From Stomoxys calcitrans (Eukaryota; Arthropoda; Insecta; Diptera; Muscidae), in assembly GCF_963082655.1 (NCBI RefSeq), contig NC_081555.1, positions 93,326,914-93,390,913 on the forward strand: a stretch of 64,000 bases of DNA, written 5' to 3'. The notes below the pieces were generated by a model. The model saw only the letters and a program-made list of their open reading frames with translations. It was not told the DNA's origin and did not search any database. The first letter of the stretch is position 1; each line of letters opens with the position of its first letter. Below, piece after piece: positions 31,486 to 42,494 of this stretch. Made by a program: the position numbers and the translations under genes.

Positions 31486-32335
31486 TACAACTCTGGATAA
31501 CCACCAGCATGGATAAATTAACCATACTCTTTTATAACAACTCCACTACCATATCCATTGTGATATGCGAATCGGGTCTGGTCTAGATCATAGAGAACTC
31601 TTATGCAAGTCACAGTTTCAGCGAAAACGGGCAACAAATCCGCTTTTTAAGGGATTAAAAGCCTAAATTGGAAGATCGGTTCATATGGCAGCTATATCTA
31701 CAGAGTCTGACCTGCATCATATTTGAGTCGGATGTCGGGAGGCTTGAAACAACTTTCTATTTCAAATTTCAGCGAAATCGTGTATTCAATGTAGCTTTTA
31801 TGGGCTTAAGACCCTTAATCGGCAGATCCGTCTAAATACAAATCGATCAGAACCATATTTGGGTCGATGTCGGAAGGCTTAGAACAACTCACCATTTCAA
31901 ATTTCAGCGAAACCGGGTAAAAATTATGTCTTTAATAGGATTAAGACCCTTAATCGGCAGATCGGTTTATATACAGCTCTATCTAAATATTGTCCGATCC
32001 GAATCAAATTTGAGCCGGATGTCATGAGACGTAAAACAACTTAAATTTCATCGAAATCGGATTATAATTGGGTTTAAGACCCTTAACCACCAGATGGGTC
32101 TATATGGGAACTATATCCAAATAATGTACTATGCTCAGCTCAATATCTTAGTTTTTAAAGACTGTAGCGTGATTACAACTGACGGACACATGGACATCGT
32201 TTAATGGCCTTAGAATTTTACGACGTTCGGAAATATAAATAATTTGAAAGGTCGAAAAAGGATAACTCGACGTGTTGCAAACGGAATGACAAAATGAATA
32301 TACCCCCTATCCAATGGTGCACAGTGGGATGGTGA
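31486..32335 (+). mobile_element. Modular repeat A5 (subfamily A')
   Basis: 5' part like A4 (CTGGATAACCACCAGCATGG), units with AATCGGCAGATC, and a weakened 3' module (GACTGTAGCGTGATTACAAC; GTTGCAAACGGAATGACAAA; ATACCCCCTATCCAATGGTG). Element B4 starts directly after an A-run, in the same orientation. Confidence 0.7.
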
Positions 32336-32344
32336 AAAAAAAAA

Positions 32345-33540
32345 AACAAGTAAAAGCGTGCTAAGTTCGGCCGGGCCGAATCTTATATACCCACCACCAT
32401 GGATCGCATTTGTCGAGTTCTTTTCCCGGAATCTCCTCTTAGGCAAAAAAGGATATAACAAAAGATTTGCTCTGCCATTATTATATTATTAAATGTTGGA
32501 GACCTGTGTAAAATGTCAGCCAATTCGAATAAGAATTGCGCCCTTTGGGGGCTCAAGAAGTAAAATAGAGAGATCGATTTATACGGGAGCTGTAGCGGGC
32601 TATAGACCGATTCAGACCATAATAAACACGTATGTTGATGGTTATGAGAGAATCCGTCGTACAAAATTTAATTCCAATCGGACAAGAATTGCACACTCTA
32701 GAGGCTCAAGAAGTCAAGACCCAAGATCGGTTTATATGACAGCTATATCAGGTTATGGTCCGATTTGAACCCTACTCGGCACAGTTGTTGGATATCATAA
32801 CAAAACACGTCGTGCCAAAATTCATTCAAATCGGATAAGAATTGCGCCCTCTGGAGGCTCAAGAAGTCAAGACCCAAGATCGGTTTATATGACAGCTATA
32901 TCAGGTTATGAACCGATTTGAACCGTTCTTGGCACAGTTGTTGGATATCATAACAAAACACGTCGTGCAAAATTTCATTCCAATCGGATAAGAATTGCGC
33001 ACTGTAGAGGCTCAAGAAGTCAAGACCCAAGATTGGTTTATATGGCAGCTGTATCAGGTTATGGACCGATTTGAACCATATTTGGCACAGTTGTTGGATA
33101 TCATAACAAAACACGTCGTGCCAAATTTCATTCCAATTGGATAAGAATTGCACACTCTAGAGGCTCAAGAAGTCAAGACCCAAGATCGGTTTTTATGACA
33201 GCTATATCAAAACATGGACCGATATGACCCATTTACAATACCAACCGACCTACACTAATAAGAAGTATTTGTGCAAAATTTCAAGCGGCTAGCTTTACTC
33301 CTTCGGATGGACGGACAGACGGACGGACAATTAAGCTATAATCCAGTTTATTCAGGGCCCTTAAATTCCCAGGGGCTCATTGGTAGATCTTCAAAGTAGG
33401 TCACCTAGACCAAACAAAATTTTGCGACCTGTAGTTTGTACACAAATTAACATGGCTAGACGGACAGACAGAAAGACGGACATAGCTAAATCGAATCAGA
33501 AAGTGATTCTGACTCTAACGGTATACTTATAAATGGGCCT
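32345..33540 (+). mobile_element. Modular repeat B4, 5' end complete, C-type 3' end
   Basis: AACAAGTAAAAGCGTGCTAA, hairpin TTCGGCC-G-GGCCGAA (32366-32380), TATACCCACCACCATGGATC, then units near 153 bp with GAATTGC-C-CTCTAGAGG. After CTCCTTCGGATGGACGGAC (33300-33320) the sequence changes to the 3' part of subfamily C (CAAATTAACATGGC, then GACAGACAGAAAGACGG, then AGAAAGTGATTCTGA), so this copy looks chimeric. Confidence 0.75.
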
Positions 33541-33544
33541 ATCT

Positions 33545-34660
33545 CTCTTCTTTCTGGATGTTAGGTTAGGTTAAGTTGAAAAGAGGGTGCATATAATAAT
33601 CCGCCCATATCACTATGGACATACACCTAAGCCAGTAATCGGCTTGTTGTGCTCTCCAAAAACTATAAAGTAACCTCTAAAAAGAACATTTTAAGTAAGG
33701 AATTCCGTGCTACTTACAAAATCCTTAATTGTTTTCAATACCACTCCCCTTAGTTTGTTCATATCTGGTATTGTGTCCCCACCTAGGTGCCGGTATCTGT
33801 TAGACGCGAAAGCCGGGCAATGACATATGAAATGAGCCAACGTCTCATCATTTTCCCCGCATGCCCTACATATGCTATCACTTGCCGCACCGATCCTACA
33901 TAAGTGAAAGCTATACTGACCTCCTTCCTGCTTCCTTTCAGCAATACCCTCATCTTCTAACGATCTGGACCTTTCCATAGGATTTTCGTCGTCCTACCGA
34001 ACGTTTCGCAGTTCCACAGGGTTACATGCACATTCGTTGCTCACGCCTTCAACTCGGACTGCGTCGACCCGAAAGGCTTCGGGTAAGCCAAGTTTATTGA
34101 CGGCAGCTTTCTGGCCTTCACTGCCAAATAGTCTGCTTTCTCATTCTCAGCTACTCCGCTATGGTCCGGCACCCAAACCATGCGCATCGTATCATACTTA
34201 GAGAAGGCGTTAGTTTCCTTCTTATATTCCAATACTGTTCGTAACTTACCGTCCAGGTTATTATTGCCCTCATGCCCATTTTACTGTCCATAAAGATGTT
34301 CATATTTGACCACACCACCTCACGCATTCCGTGATCTCCCGGATCTCCGCCTGCAGGACCGTATTATCGTCAGGCAATCTAAAACAGATCTCAATCCTCG
34401 AATTTTCAATGTAGACCCCAAGGCCCACCCTGTTCTCTAGCATAGATCCATCCGTGTAACATGATCTTCCAGATGGCAATACTAGGGTTACGTCAATCCA
34501 AGACTTTGCCGGTGGCAGCAGTGCCTCGCACTCGACCTCAAGTGTCGTCTGAGGTATGCGATCGGAAACCTCTTCCATTCCTTCCAGATTTCCTATGGTC
34601 GCCTCGATTATCCGCGATGGTATGAGCTGCTCCTATCCTTAATTCATTCCCCCATCGCTT
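33545..34660 (-). pseudogene. LINE lineage alpha: RNase H, zinc region and 3' tail
   Basis: The minus strand carries three ordered pieces. RNase H start (34300-34578): CYTDGSMLENRVGLGVYIEN and FRLPDDNTVLQAEIREITEC, with Asp and Glu catalytic positions present. RNase H end (34041-34232): MVWVPDHSGVAENEKADYLA (W-PGH box, Gly to Asp). C-terminal zinc region (33691-33978): CRIGAASDSICRACGENDET and LAHFICHCPAF (CCHC), then RHLGGDTI. The 3' tail is 33545-33690. The frame is interrupted between pieces. Confidence 0.8.
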
Positions 34661-35027
34661 TTCTGTAATGATATCCTCCATCAACGTCATTATTGCAAGA
34701 TTCCGATGTCTCCTAGATTCATTAACTAACTTTACCTATCCTAGTCTCGATTTTTTAACGAACTTTACCTATCCTAGTCTTCCGAATCTTGAAGTCGATG
34801 ATGGGTCCGTCGTCGGGATCCTGTTTGTTAGGCTGTGTTGGGTCTCTCGCCACTGTACTGCTTGTTGTTTTAGTATATGGATCTTTGCTTATCCTAGTCT
34901 TCCCAATAGCGAGATAGGCGGTGATAGTCTCGTCGTCAGCCCCCTTTTCGTTGGGAAGTATTAAGTCACCTACCACTGCACGGCCTGATGTCTCAATATG
35001 AAATAGGAGGATTTCTGTCTATCCTAG
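34661..35027. repeat. Diverged ~125-bp direct repeat between two LINEs
   Basis: TATCCTAGTCTTCC followed by about 110 bp of related sequence occurs near 34768 and 34891, and TATCCTAG again at 34738 and 35020. Origin unknown; no coding frame. Confidence 0.5.
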
Positions 35028-36890
35028 ACGGATATTGAAGGGGCCTTCCGTAATGTGGAGATAGGGGCGATAGTAGCCGCCATGGACCACACGGGAATTC
35101 ACCCCTTAATCTTCCAGTGGACCAATAATAAGCTTTATTGTAGGATTATTGATGGGAACCTGGATGATAGTGTGGTCAGAAGGCGGGTGAACAGAGTAAC
35201 GCCCTAAGGAGGAGTGTTTTCGCCGATTCTTTGGAACCTCATGATTAATGAAATCCTGATAGATCTCGGTGGGGACGGTACAAGGATTTTCGCTTATGTG
35301 GAGGACGTCGTGCTGCAGATCCGAGGCTGGTTTCTGTCGACGATCAACGAGATCATGGAAGGGTCACTGAGGAGGTTGTCGCGCCGGGCTACCAGAAATG
35401 GGTTGAGGACCAACCCAGTTAAGACGTAGCTGGTCCTCTTCACGCGTAATTAAATATAAGATGCAGGAGTTCAGACTCCCGTCCTGGGTCAGTGTCACCC
35501 TGCTGCTGTCGAAGAAAGCGAAATACCTTGGCATAGTCTTCGATTCGAAACTATTCTTGAACAGGAACACCGAGGAAAGAAGCCGTAAGGCACTGTGCGC
35601 TTTTTATACCTGCAGGAGGACGTTTAGTAGGAAGTGGGGGGTAACTCCCAAGATGATTTATTGGATATATACGGCCATCGTGAGACCAGTACTGGCCAAT
35701 GGACCACTGGTATGGTGGAATACCGTGGGGAAGAGGACGCGTTCGAGGGAGTTCGAGAAGGTCGGGATCACAGATTCGCACCGCAAGCAGGCCTGGAGGC
35801 GATACTGGATATGCAGCCCATTGAGGCCTATATTTGGAACTGCGCCGCCAGGGTCGCGCTTGGGCTGAGGAAGCTCGGCATGCTGAGGAGGAATGGTTGC
35901 GGCTACAGTTCAATTCTGGGTGTTATGGATGCAGAGGATAGACTGAGGGGATCTCCAACTACCTGGCACCAGTGCCGACTGGAATGAGGGCATTCGCGAT
36001 TCGATTTCCTAAAAGGGACGAATGGAGGGACAATGGTGTACTTGAGAAGGATGAGACCTCGATCTACACAGATGGCTCCAAGATGGATTCAGGGACTGGA
36101 TGCACTGAATATCAGTATGTCTCTGAGACTGCCGGACGAGTGTACGGTCTTTCAGGCAGAGTTCTGTGCCATCGAAGTGGCCGCAAGAGAAATTCCATTG
36201 TAGTAAGGCATTTACCGCCCTTGAAACTCAGAATTTATGTGGACATTATGGCGGCTCTCAAGGCCTTAGGGTCGAGGATGGTGACGTCGAGATGCGTGGC
36301 GAATAATCTGGATAGGCTCCGAGCCCACGGTGTGACTTTGATATGGGTTCCTGGGCATGAGCGGGTTCTTCGCCGGGCGGACCAGTCATTGGTCTTGCCT
36401 ACGTGCCATTTGTTTAGTTAGTGAACACGATAAAGGGGAAGTCAAGGACGGCGTCGGTGGCGAGGTGGGACTTGATGGATGGTTGTCGGACTACAAAGGC
36501 GCTATGGCCACTCATCGAACAGAGGAGGACGAGGAAGTTGCTGGCGTTCGATAATGAGTACCTTGACAGGGGTCATAATCGGACACTGCCAAAAGGCCGC
36601 AAGGCGGCGCGCATGGGAATAGGGCAGAATGACTTCAGTAGGTTTTGCCTCGATGCCACCCCCGTCGCAACCATCCTGTTCCTTCAACAAACCTCAGGAG
36701 ACATACCAGAGATGCGTTTGCCACTTCACCCAGATCATAGAAGAACTATTGAGCACTTGCTGTGTTCTTGTCCAGGTCTGCAGAGACGTAAGCTCTCCTT
36801 TCTGGGGAGCCGTTTCTTCTGTGATCTGGGTGAACTTGCGAACGTACCTTTGATATGTCTTTTGAGGTTCTTTGAAGGATCAGGATGATT
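35028..36890 (+). pseudogene. LINE lineage gamma RT-RNase H polyprotein, frameshifted
   Basis: Blocks in order: DIEGAFRNVEIGAIVAAMDH (palm A), GGVFSPILWNLMINEILIDL, FAYVEDVVLQ (YADD changed to YVED, near 35290-35310), RLSRRATRNGLRTNPVKT, KAKYLGIVFDSKLFLNRNTE, YWIYTAIVRPVLANGPLVWW (35660-35720), RNase H SIYTDGSKMDSGTGC (36060), RIYVDIMAALKALGSRMVTS, LIWVPGHERVLRRAD, then MGIGQNDFSRFCLDATP and TIEHLLCSCPGLQRRKLSFL (Cys/His zinc region). Frame changes near 35430, 35790, 35970 and 36420. The catalytic Asp pair is lost, so it is inactive. Confidence 0.85.
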
Positions 36891-37121
36891 TCGACAGGGG
36901 TGCCATAAGCTCCGGCGTAGGTACATCCGTGCTTGCGTTGGGACGGACGTTTCTTCAGCCCCGCTAGGGTTCTCCATAACCTCGTTTCGTTTATAACCTC
37001 TAGTCCGAGGTCTCACATCTTCTTTTTCTTTACTTTCTCTCTCTAGGTTACCACAATGGGCCAAACTCGCCACCGAGTGAACTCACCTTTGGTGGGCAAC
37101 CTATTCAACCTAACCTAACCT
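35028..37121 (+). mobile_element. LINE lineage gamma, 3' half
   Basis: Contains RT from palm A onward, RNase H, C-terminal zinc region, and a 3' end reading TATTCAACCTAACCTAACC at 37101-37119. 5' truncated. Confidence 0.85.
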
Positions 37122-37233
37122 AGAATCTATTCGAAGATACGCATATGTTTCTTTGAGGAGCGTTATTAGAACACGTCCGCTCCACTCAACGGAAACGCGA
37201 AAACATGTCCCCTTCATTTAACTTTGCCAATAA

Positions 37234-37298
37234 TATCGATAGGAAATATATCAATCGATATTCAGACAAAAAATAAAATATCGATAGTGCCATCGATA
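37234..37298. promoter_or_regulatory. DRE cluster (TATCGATA), core-promoter-like
   Basis: Two perfect palindromic TATCGATA sites (37234-37241, 37279-37286) and two near matches (AATCGATA 37253-37260; CATCGATA 37291-37298) within 65 bp. In Drosophila this motif binds DREF and marks promoters of housekeeping genes. It lies 30-90 bp upstream of the ATG at 37328; because the motif is palindromic it gives no direction. Confidence 0.65.
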
Positions 37299-37327
37299 TT
37301 TTGCCACTTGTGCCATAAAATCTAAAT

Positions 37328-37516
37328 ATGGCTCCAAACCACAAACACAAACTTTACACCATTCCTTCAACTGTCAAAATGACACATTTAGTTGCTTTAG
37401 GGAAATCTTATGAGCCATTTGGCCTCCATATGGCAAAACTAGATGTATGTACGAAAAAATTTCATAAACTCAAATTGCACAATAAATTTTTAAAAATTTC
37501 TATTTTTACTCTATGA
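37328..37516 (+). CDS. Small ORF downstream of the DRE cluster, unknown
   Basis: A 62-codon ORF with ATG start (context TCTAAATATGG). The protein is Lys/His-rich and basic, with no recognised domain, signal peptide or repeat. It ends 100 bp before the 3' end of the thioredoxin gene, so a transcript would be short and convergent with it. Support is the position behind a promoter-like motif; against it are the small size and lack of recognisable similarity. It could be a first exon or chance. Confidence 0.3.
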   Translation: MAPNHKHKLYTIPSTVKMTHLVALGKSYEPFGLHMAKLDVCTKKFHKLKLHNKFLKISIFTL

Positions 37517-37616
37517 TTGTCATTTTTTATACTCCTGTTAATTCATTAAAATATATTTTCTAGTTTAAAACTTAATTATAACTCCTATATTGTAATATCT
37601 TAATGCTAGTTCTCTT

Positions 37617-38330
37617 TTACGCCGTGCCTTCATCAGATGAATTGCTTGCAGTGTCTGCCGTTTTCGACTTTGTACTTTTCAAGTTGTCAATCATGGATTT
37701 AAGAATATTTGCCTCTACGAGACCTATAAATTTATAAACTATTTTACCATTTTGAACGGCAAATACAGTGGGCACAGAATGAATATCAAATGTGTCCACC
37801 AGATCGGTATTTTTCTCCACATCTATAATGGCCAGATCTACTTCATCTGAATTGATTAGCATCGCGGATATTTTTGGAGTTAGTTTTGTGCAAGGATCAC
37901 ACCATTCGGCATGAAAATCAACAACAACAGGATGTTCATTTTGCATTACCTGAAAGAAGAGACAAAAATTGTGATAAGATTAAAATGGGTGAGAATGTTT
38001 GATATTTGAAGTAAAATGTAATCTTAAGGTGAGTCATTTGTTCATCTTGATCACCAGTATTTACAAAACTTAAGGTAGATTTGACAGATTTCCTTATTTA
38101 AAGCTTCATTAAGTATTGTGAATGCGGCCGTAAATTTTTACCTTCTGATCAAATTCCTTGGAATTTTCAATTGAAAATTGCTTCAGTGTCACCTGACTTT
38201 GAGATAAACATTTCCGTGTAGCTGTGAAGACATTTGGCATCCTTCTTCTACACATATTGTGACAATGCCAAGGGGCCTGAACACAGGCTTTCAGGCAAGG
38301 CATTAATCCTTCAGCTGCTATTTTAAGCAT
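37617..38330 (-). CDS. Mitochondrial-type thioredoxin, two exons
   Basis: Host gene. Exon 1 is 38330-38142 (63 codons) and exon 2 is 37949-37617 (110 codons plus stop), total 173 residues. The intron (38141-37950, 192 bp) starts GTAAAA and ends TTCTTTCAG, phase 0. The start is fixed by an in-frame TAA 18 bases upstream. Residues 1-50 are Arg/Lys/Cys-rich with little acid (RRRMPNVFTATRK), a plausible mitochondrial presequence. The thioredoxin fold follows: VVVDFHAEWCDPC with redox Cys80 and Cys83, the conserved Asp74, AIIDVEKN, and SVPTV with cis-Pro123; the end is Ser/Lys-rich. It would reduce protein disulfides using thioredoxin reductase. The CDPC active site replaces the usual CGPC. Thioredoxin identity is certain; mitochondrial location is inferred. 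Confidence 0.92.
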
Positions 38331-39039
38331 GATGCTAATGGTTTAAAATCTAAAAGAAACCACAAGAAAATTATACAAATTGTTATATAGAACATTTAAA
38401 GGCTATTATACATTTACGAATATTTGTACAGTGTTGTTTCAGTAACCCTTTATACTAAGAAAATATACTTTCTCCCTTCAGATAATGTATAAAAGGTTTA
38501 GTTCAGAGTTTTACACTGTCTACAAACTGTGTTTTGGTTCTCAATTAGCTATTATTTCTAACTTCATACCAATATTTGGAATATAAAATCCTTCTGCTCA
38601 ATATTAGGAATATTCTTAATTTTTTCTACAATTTCACTCTTCCGTGTTTGTTCTTACTTCTTTGCTTAACATTTGTATACTAAATATTGAAAAACTGCCA
38701 CTGATAGGTAAGCAATTTGCAAATTGGCATAAGTATGAAACCAACTACCTAGCAGCAGGTAAAATTAGTAGAACTGGAAAACTTGGATCTTGTTAGGATT
38801 TTCCTAATTATGGTGCAATAAAATCTGTTGTTCTACCTAGCAGCAACTCCTTACAAGATGTAAGGATATTTCAAAAGATAGTAGGGATTATTGCCTTAAA
38901 ATGCCTCGTGATATTGGCATGACAGCTGCAATACTTAAAATAGCAACATTTAGTCTTCAAAGTGGCGCTAACAACATAAGAGAGTTATTGACACCTGGGC
39001 TTCAAGCAATAAATCCAATATACCAATAGAACATTTCTA
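38331..39039. other. Upstream region of the thioredoxin gene, no second gene seen
   Basis: Unique AT-rich DNA. A plus-strand TATAAAAGG stands at about 38488, but no convincing ORF follows. ACCTAGCAGCA occurs at 38747 and 38838. Confidence 0.5.
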
Positions 39040-39071
39040 ATACCCTACACCACTACTGTGGTATAGGGTAT
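39040..39071. repeat. Terminal stem-loop of a subfamily C repeat
   Basis: ATACCCTACACCAC - TACT - GTGGTATAGGGTAT: 14-bp stem with one mismatch and a 4-nt loop. Same sequence as the 3' end of C1 at 17317. Confidence 0.9.
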
Positions 39072-39740
39072 TACAACATAGTGCATTTGTTTTAACATCC
39101 CATAAGGAAAAGTGCTATTGATTAGTATAGTGATCGACTAAGACTTAAGCCTAGTACTGACTACGAGTTGTCGGTCGAGCTACTGTCAAAACGCCCTAAA
39201 AAACTTTGCGAAATGACTAAAAAATCGGTCGGTCTATATGGGAGCTATATCAGATAACAGACAGATTTGTATCGTATTTGGCGCAGTTATTGGAAGTCAT
39301 AACAGAACACCACATGCAAAATTTCAGCCAAATCGGACAAAAATTGCGGCTTGTATGGGCTCAAGAAGTCAAATGTGGGAGCTATATCAGTTTATAGACC
39401 GATTTGGACCGTACTTGGCAAAGTTGTTGGACAGAACACTATATGCCATAAAAGAACACTATATGCAAAATTTCAGCCAAATCGGTTAAAAATTGCGGCT
39501 GCCAGGGTTTCAAAAATTCAATTCGGGAAATCGGTTTATATGGTAGCAATATCTAAATCTGAACCGATATGGCCCATTTGCAATCCCCAATGACCTACAT
39601 CGATACTAAGTATCTGTGCGAAATTTAAAGCGGTTAGCTTTACGCGTTCGACCTCTATTGTGATTTCGACAGACGGACGGACGGACATGGCTAGATCGAC
39701 ACAGAACGTCGAGAGGATCAATAATGTACATACTTTTCTA
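39040..39740. mobile_element. Composite of modular repeat fragments (C, minus; E-like, plus)
   Basis: 39040-39180 is the inverted 3' end of subfamily C. From about 39215 plus-strand units follow (GGTCTATATGGGAGCTATAT; TGCAAAATTTCAGCCAAATC), then the CAGACGGACGGACGGACATGG module (39670-39690). Confidence 0.65.
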
Positions 39741-39829
39741 GCCGAAACGGGCCCGCTCCCCTGCGCCTTCTTTAACTTTCTAATATCTTTTTAGGGTGGG
39801 GACACTTCGCCCTGAATGCGGATATTGAA

Positions 39830-40107
39830 TTTGTGCCATTGTAGCCTATGATGCTTAACGCGTTCGAATCCTGGCGAGAACATCGAACAAATCGGTATTT
39901 ATCCTCTCTCTCAATGTTGGCGGCATTTGCGAAGTACAATGCCATGCATGGTCATTTGAAAATTTTTCCTCAAAGAGGTACACTGCGGGACACCGTTCGG
40001 ACTCGGCTATAAAAAAGGTCCCTTACCATTGAGTTTAAACTTGAATCGGAAAGCACCCATTGATGTGTGAGAATTTGCCCCTTCTCGGTTCCTGGTGGTT
40101 ATGTTCT
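39830..40107 (+). mobile_element. SINE copy, degraded head
   Basis: B-box GTTCGAATCCTGGCGAGAAC at 39863, body GGTATTTATCCTCTC, CAAAGAGGT and TCGGCTATAAAAAAGGTC, and the 3' part TTTAAACTTGAATCGG. The A-box region is damaged. Confidence 0.8.
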
Positions 40108-41128
40108 TCCCTAGGGTAATGTTTTCATTAGAGGAGGGATGACACCTCAGACATTTCGACTCAAATATGGATATCAAATTCGTGGCCCACTTCCTAAATC
40201 TCTTTAATTTGAACCCCATATGATCCTTTTGGAGGGTGTTTTGGGGCTGCGGCGGACTTCGGCACTTTGCACTGAAAATATATATCAAATTCATTCTTTA
40301 TTCCCAACAGAAATGAAGTTCAGTTTAGTGGATGCTTTAGGGCTTACCCCAAAATATTTGGCTCCAAAGTTGGATATCAAATTGTTTTCTACTCTCAAAC
40401 ACCTTTCCCCTATTGTCATAATGGGTCAAATAACCCTTTTGAGGTATCTTTGGGAGGAAACGCGCCACCTAAACTTGAACGCAAATTTTAATGTCATCTT
40501 CGTAATCTACTTTCATTTGAGTCCCATATAGCCATGTCCGACTAATATGCCCATTTGGGGGTATTTGGGGGTGGGTGACCTCTCATTACTTGGACCAAGT
40601 ATTTTATGCCATATTTGTAATCTACTGCCTAATACTTTACATTTGTGTCTCATATTGACATTAACTTCGAATATATCTGTTTAGAGGAGTTTTGGGGTTG
40701 GGCGGGGCCCACTGGGTACCTGAACCCAAATTTTAATACCGCATTTGTGTTCTAGTCTCCAATACCTTCCATTTGATACCCCTATTGTGGCCATCGGAAG
40801 ACTTTCGGATATGGGTGGCGTTTTGGGGTAAGGGGGAGGGTCCGCTTCCACCCGATATCTAAAAATTATATAGCCTATGTTTCCTTCCAGACAAACGTAC
40901 GCAATCTATGAAAATTTTACTTGGTTTAGCCAAGTATCATATAGTCATAATGGGTCTAATGGCGTTTTCGAGAGGTGTTGTGACCCCCTATAATTCGATC
41001 TGAATTTGAAATCTACTCCCGAATACCTTTCATTTGAGCCCCATATTGAAATGAACGTCCAATATGTCTGTTGGGGCAGTTTTGGGGTTGGGGCGCCCTG
41101 ATGAGTACTTAGACTCAAATTTTAAAAC
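40108..41128 (+). repeat. D-type tandem repeat, left of the copia insertion
   Basis: Units of about 129 bp marked by TTTCATTTGAGCCCCATATTG-like sequence (40511, 40641, 40768, 41028) and GGTGTTTTGGGG-TG. It continues after the copia element at 45500-45608 and a colinear copy lies at 63560-64000. Confidence 0.75.
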
Positions 41129-41310
41129 TTTTAGCAGAGCAAAAATAAAATACGTCTTTTCAGTTGAACGATTTGATATAACAATGAAGAAAATATTTTA
41201 TTGACATAAGTTTCAAAGACAAGAACAAACAAAAAAAAAATAATTTACAAAATCAAAGCCTACTTGTTTTGTTCGCACAAGTACATTTTCAAATGAGTAC
41301 TTTTCTAACA
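41129..41310 (-). repeat. Copia 3' LTR
   Basis: 182 bp; on the element strand it begins TGTTAGAAAAGTACTC and ends GCTCTGCTAAAA. Identical to the other LTR, including an A10 run. Confidence 0.95.
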
Positions 41311-41323
41311 CCCCCACTCGAAC
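41311..41323 (-). other. Copia polypurine tract
   Basis: Element-strand GTTCGAGTGGGGG ends directly at the 3' LTR; it primes plus-strand DNA synthesis in this class. Confidence 0.85.
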
Positions 41324-41328
41324 AAAAT

Positions 41329-42494
41329 TTATATTACTTGCAAGCCCATTTGTTTTGAACAAAATTTGTGCTTGTCAGTTGGTACTGGCTTTGTTAAATT
41401 ATCTGCTACCATGAATTGAGTTTGGATTCCCACGAAGTTAACTATATTTTGATCTTTTTTTTCGCGTACAAAATGATGTCGAACGTCGATATGTTTTGAT
41501 CTCGCTAAATACTTATTAGTTGATGCCAAATTTATAGCGCTTTGATTATCGCAATATATCTCCGTCGGTTCATCTTGAGATTGTGGGTTGAGTTCTGCAT
41601 TTAAATTTCTCAGCCATATAACTTCCTGTACCGTAGCAGATAGCGCCATATATTCAGCTTCCATTGTAGAAAGAGCAATAGTTGGTTGATGTTTTGAAAC
41701 CCAGGATATTGGTCCACCTTGTAATATACAAATGTACCCAGTCACTGATCTTCTTTCATCAATATCATTTGCCCAGTCTGAATCTGAATATGCGGCCAGT
41801 TTCTCATTTTCTCCTTTAGAAAATTTGATTTTTGCGCCTTTCGTCCCTTTTAAATATCGGAATATTCGTTTGACTGCTGACCAATGTTCTTTTCCGGGAC
41901 ACTTGTTGAATTTGCTTAGCTTGTTGACTGCCAAGCATATATCCGGTCTTGTGCATTGCGAAGCAAACAGTAAACTACCAATCGCTTGCTGGTATGGTAT
42001 TTCCGACATTTCCTTGACTTCAGCAAATGTTTTCGGAGACATTTCCTTGGAAAGTTTAACGTTGACATCCATCGGGGTCGATACGGGATTGCAATTTTCC
42101 ATGTTAAACTTTATTAACATTCTGTCGATATACTCTTCTTGGTCCAAATAAATGTCCCCGTCTTTGTTTTCTATACGTAGCCCAAGGCATTGCTTTGCCT
42201 TTCCGAAAAACTTCATTTTGAATTGGGACATTAATTCCGATATAAGTTTCTCCCGAAATGAATTTTCATTACTAAAGAGCAAAATGTCATCGACATATAT
42301 AGCCAAAAACGTCATAGATTTTCCATTTCTATGTATATAAATACACGGATCCACTTTTGAGCGTATAAGTCCAGATTTCTTTAAAGCTTCATCCAGTTTG
42401 TTATTCCAAACCAAACTTGATTGTTTTAGTCCATATATAGCTTTGTTGAGCTTCAAATACTCTCCCAGTTTCCCAATAGAAACTCCATCTGGCT
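41329..42494 (-). pseudogene. gag-pol: Copia pol: RT C-terminal half and RNase H
   Basis: Third open segment of the copia polyprotein; the open frame continues from the AT tract at 42495. KLNKAIYGLKQSSLVWNNKL is the RT block following the fingers; LAIYVDDILLFS is the catalytic YVDD box (near 42290). RNase H follows: AAYSDSDWANDIDERRSVTG, ALSTMEAEYMALSATVQEVI and IYCDNQSAINLASTNKYLAR, carrying the Asp and Glu catalytic residues, then KHIDVRHHFVREK. It ends 19 bases before the 3' LTR. All catalytic motifs are intact. It is joined to the preceding segment only through a frame break, so as it stands it would not be translated in frame. Confidence 0.93.

Noticed and set aside
38487..38496. TATA-box promoter on the plus strand (TATAAAAGG)
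   Set aside because: No initiator at the expected spacing that I can defend and no ORF downstream; chance in AT-rich DNA is likely.
41732..42151. Plus-strand ORF of 139 codons
   Set aside because: Exact antisense of the copia RT/RNase H, which has all catalytic motifs.
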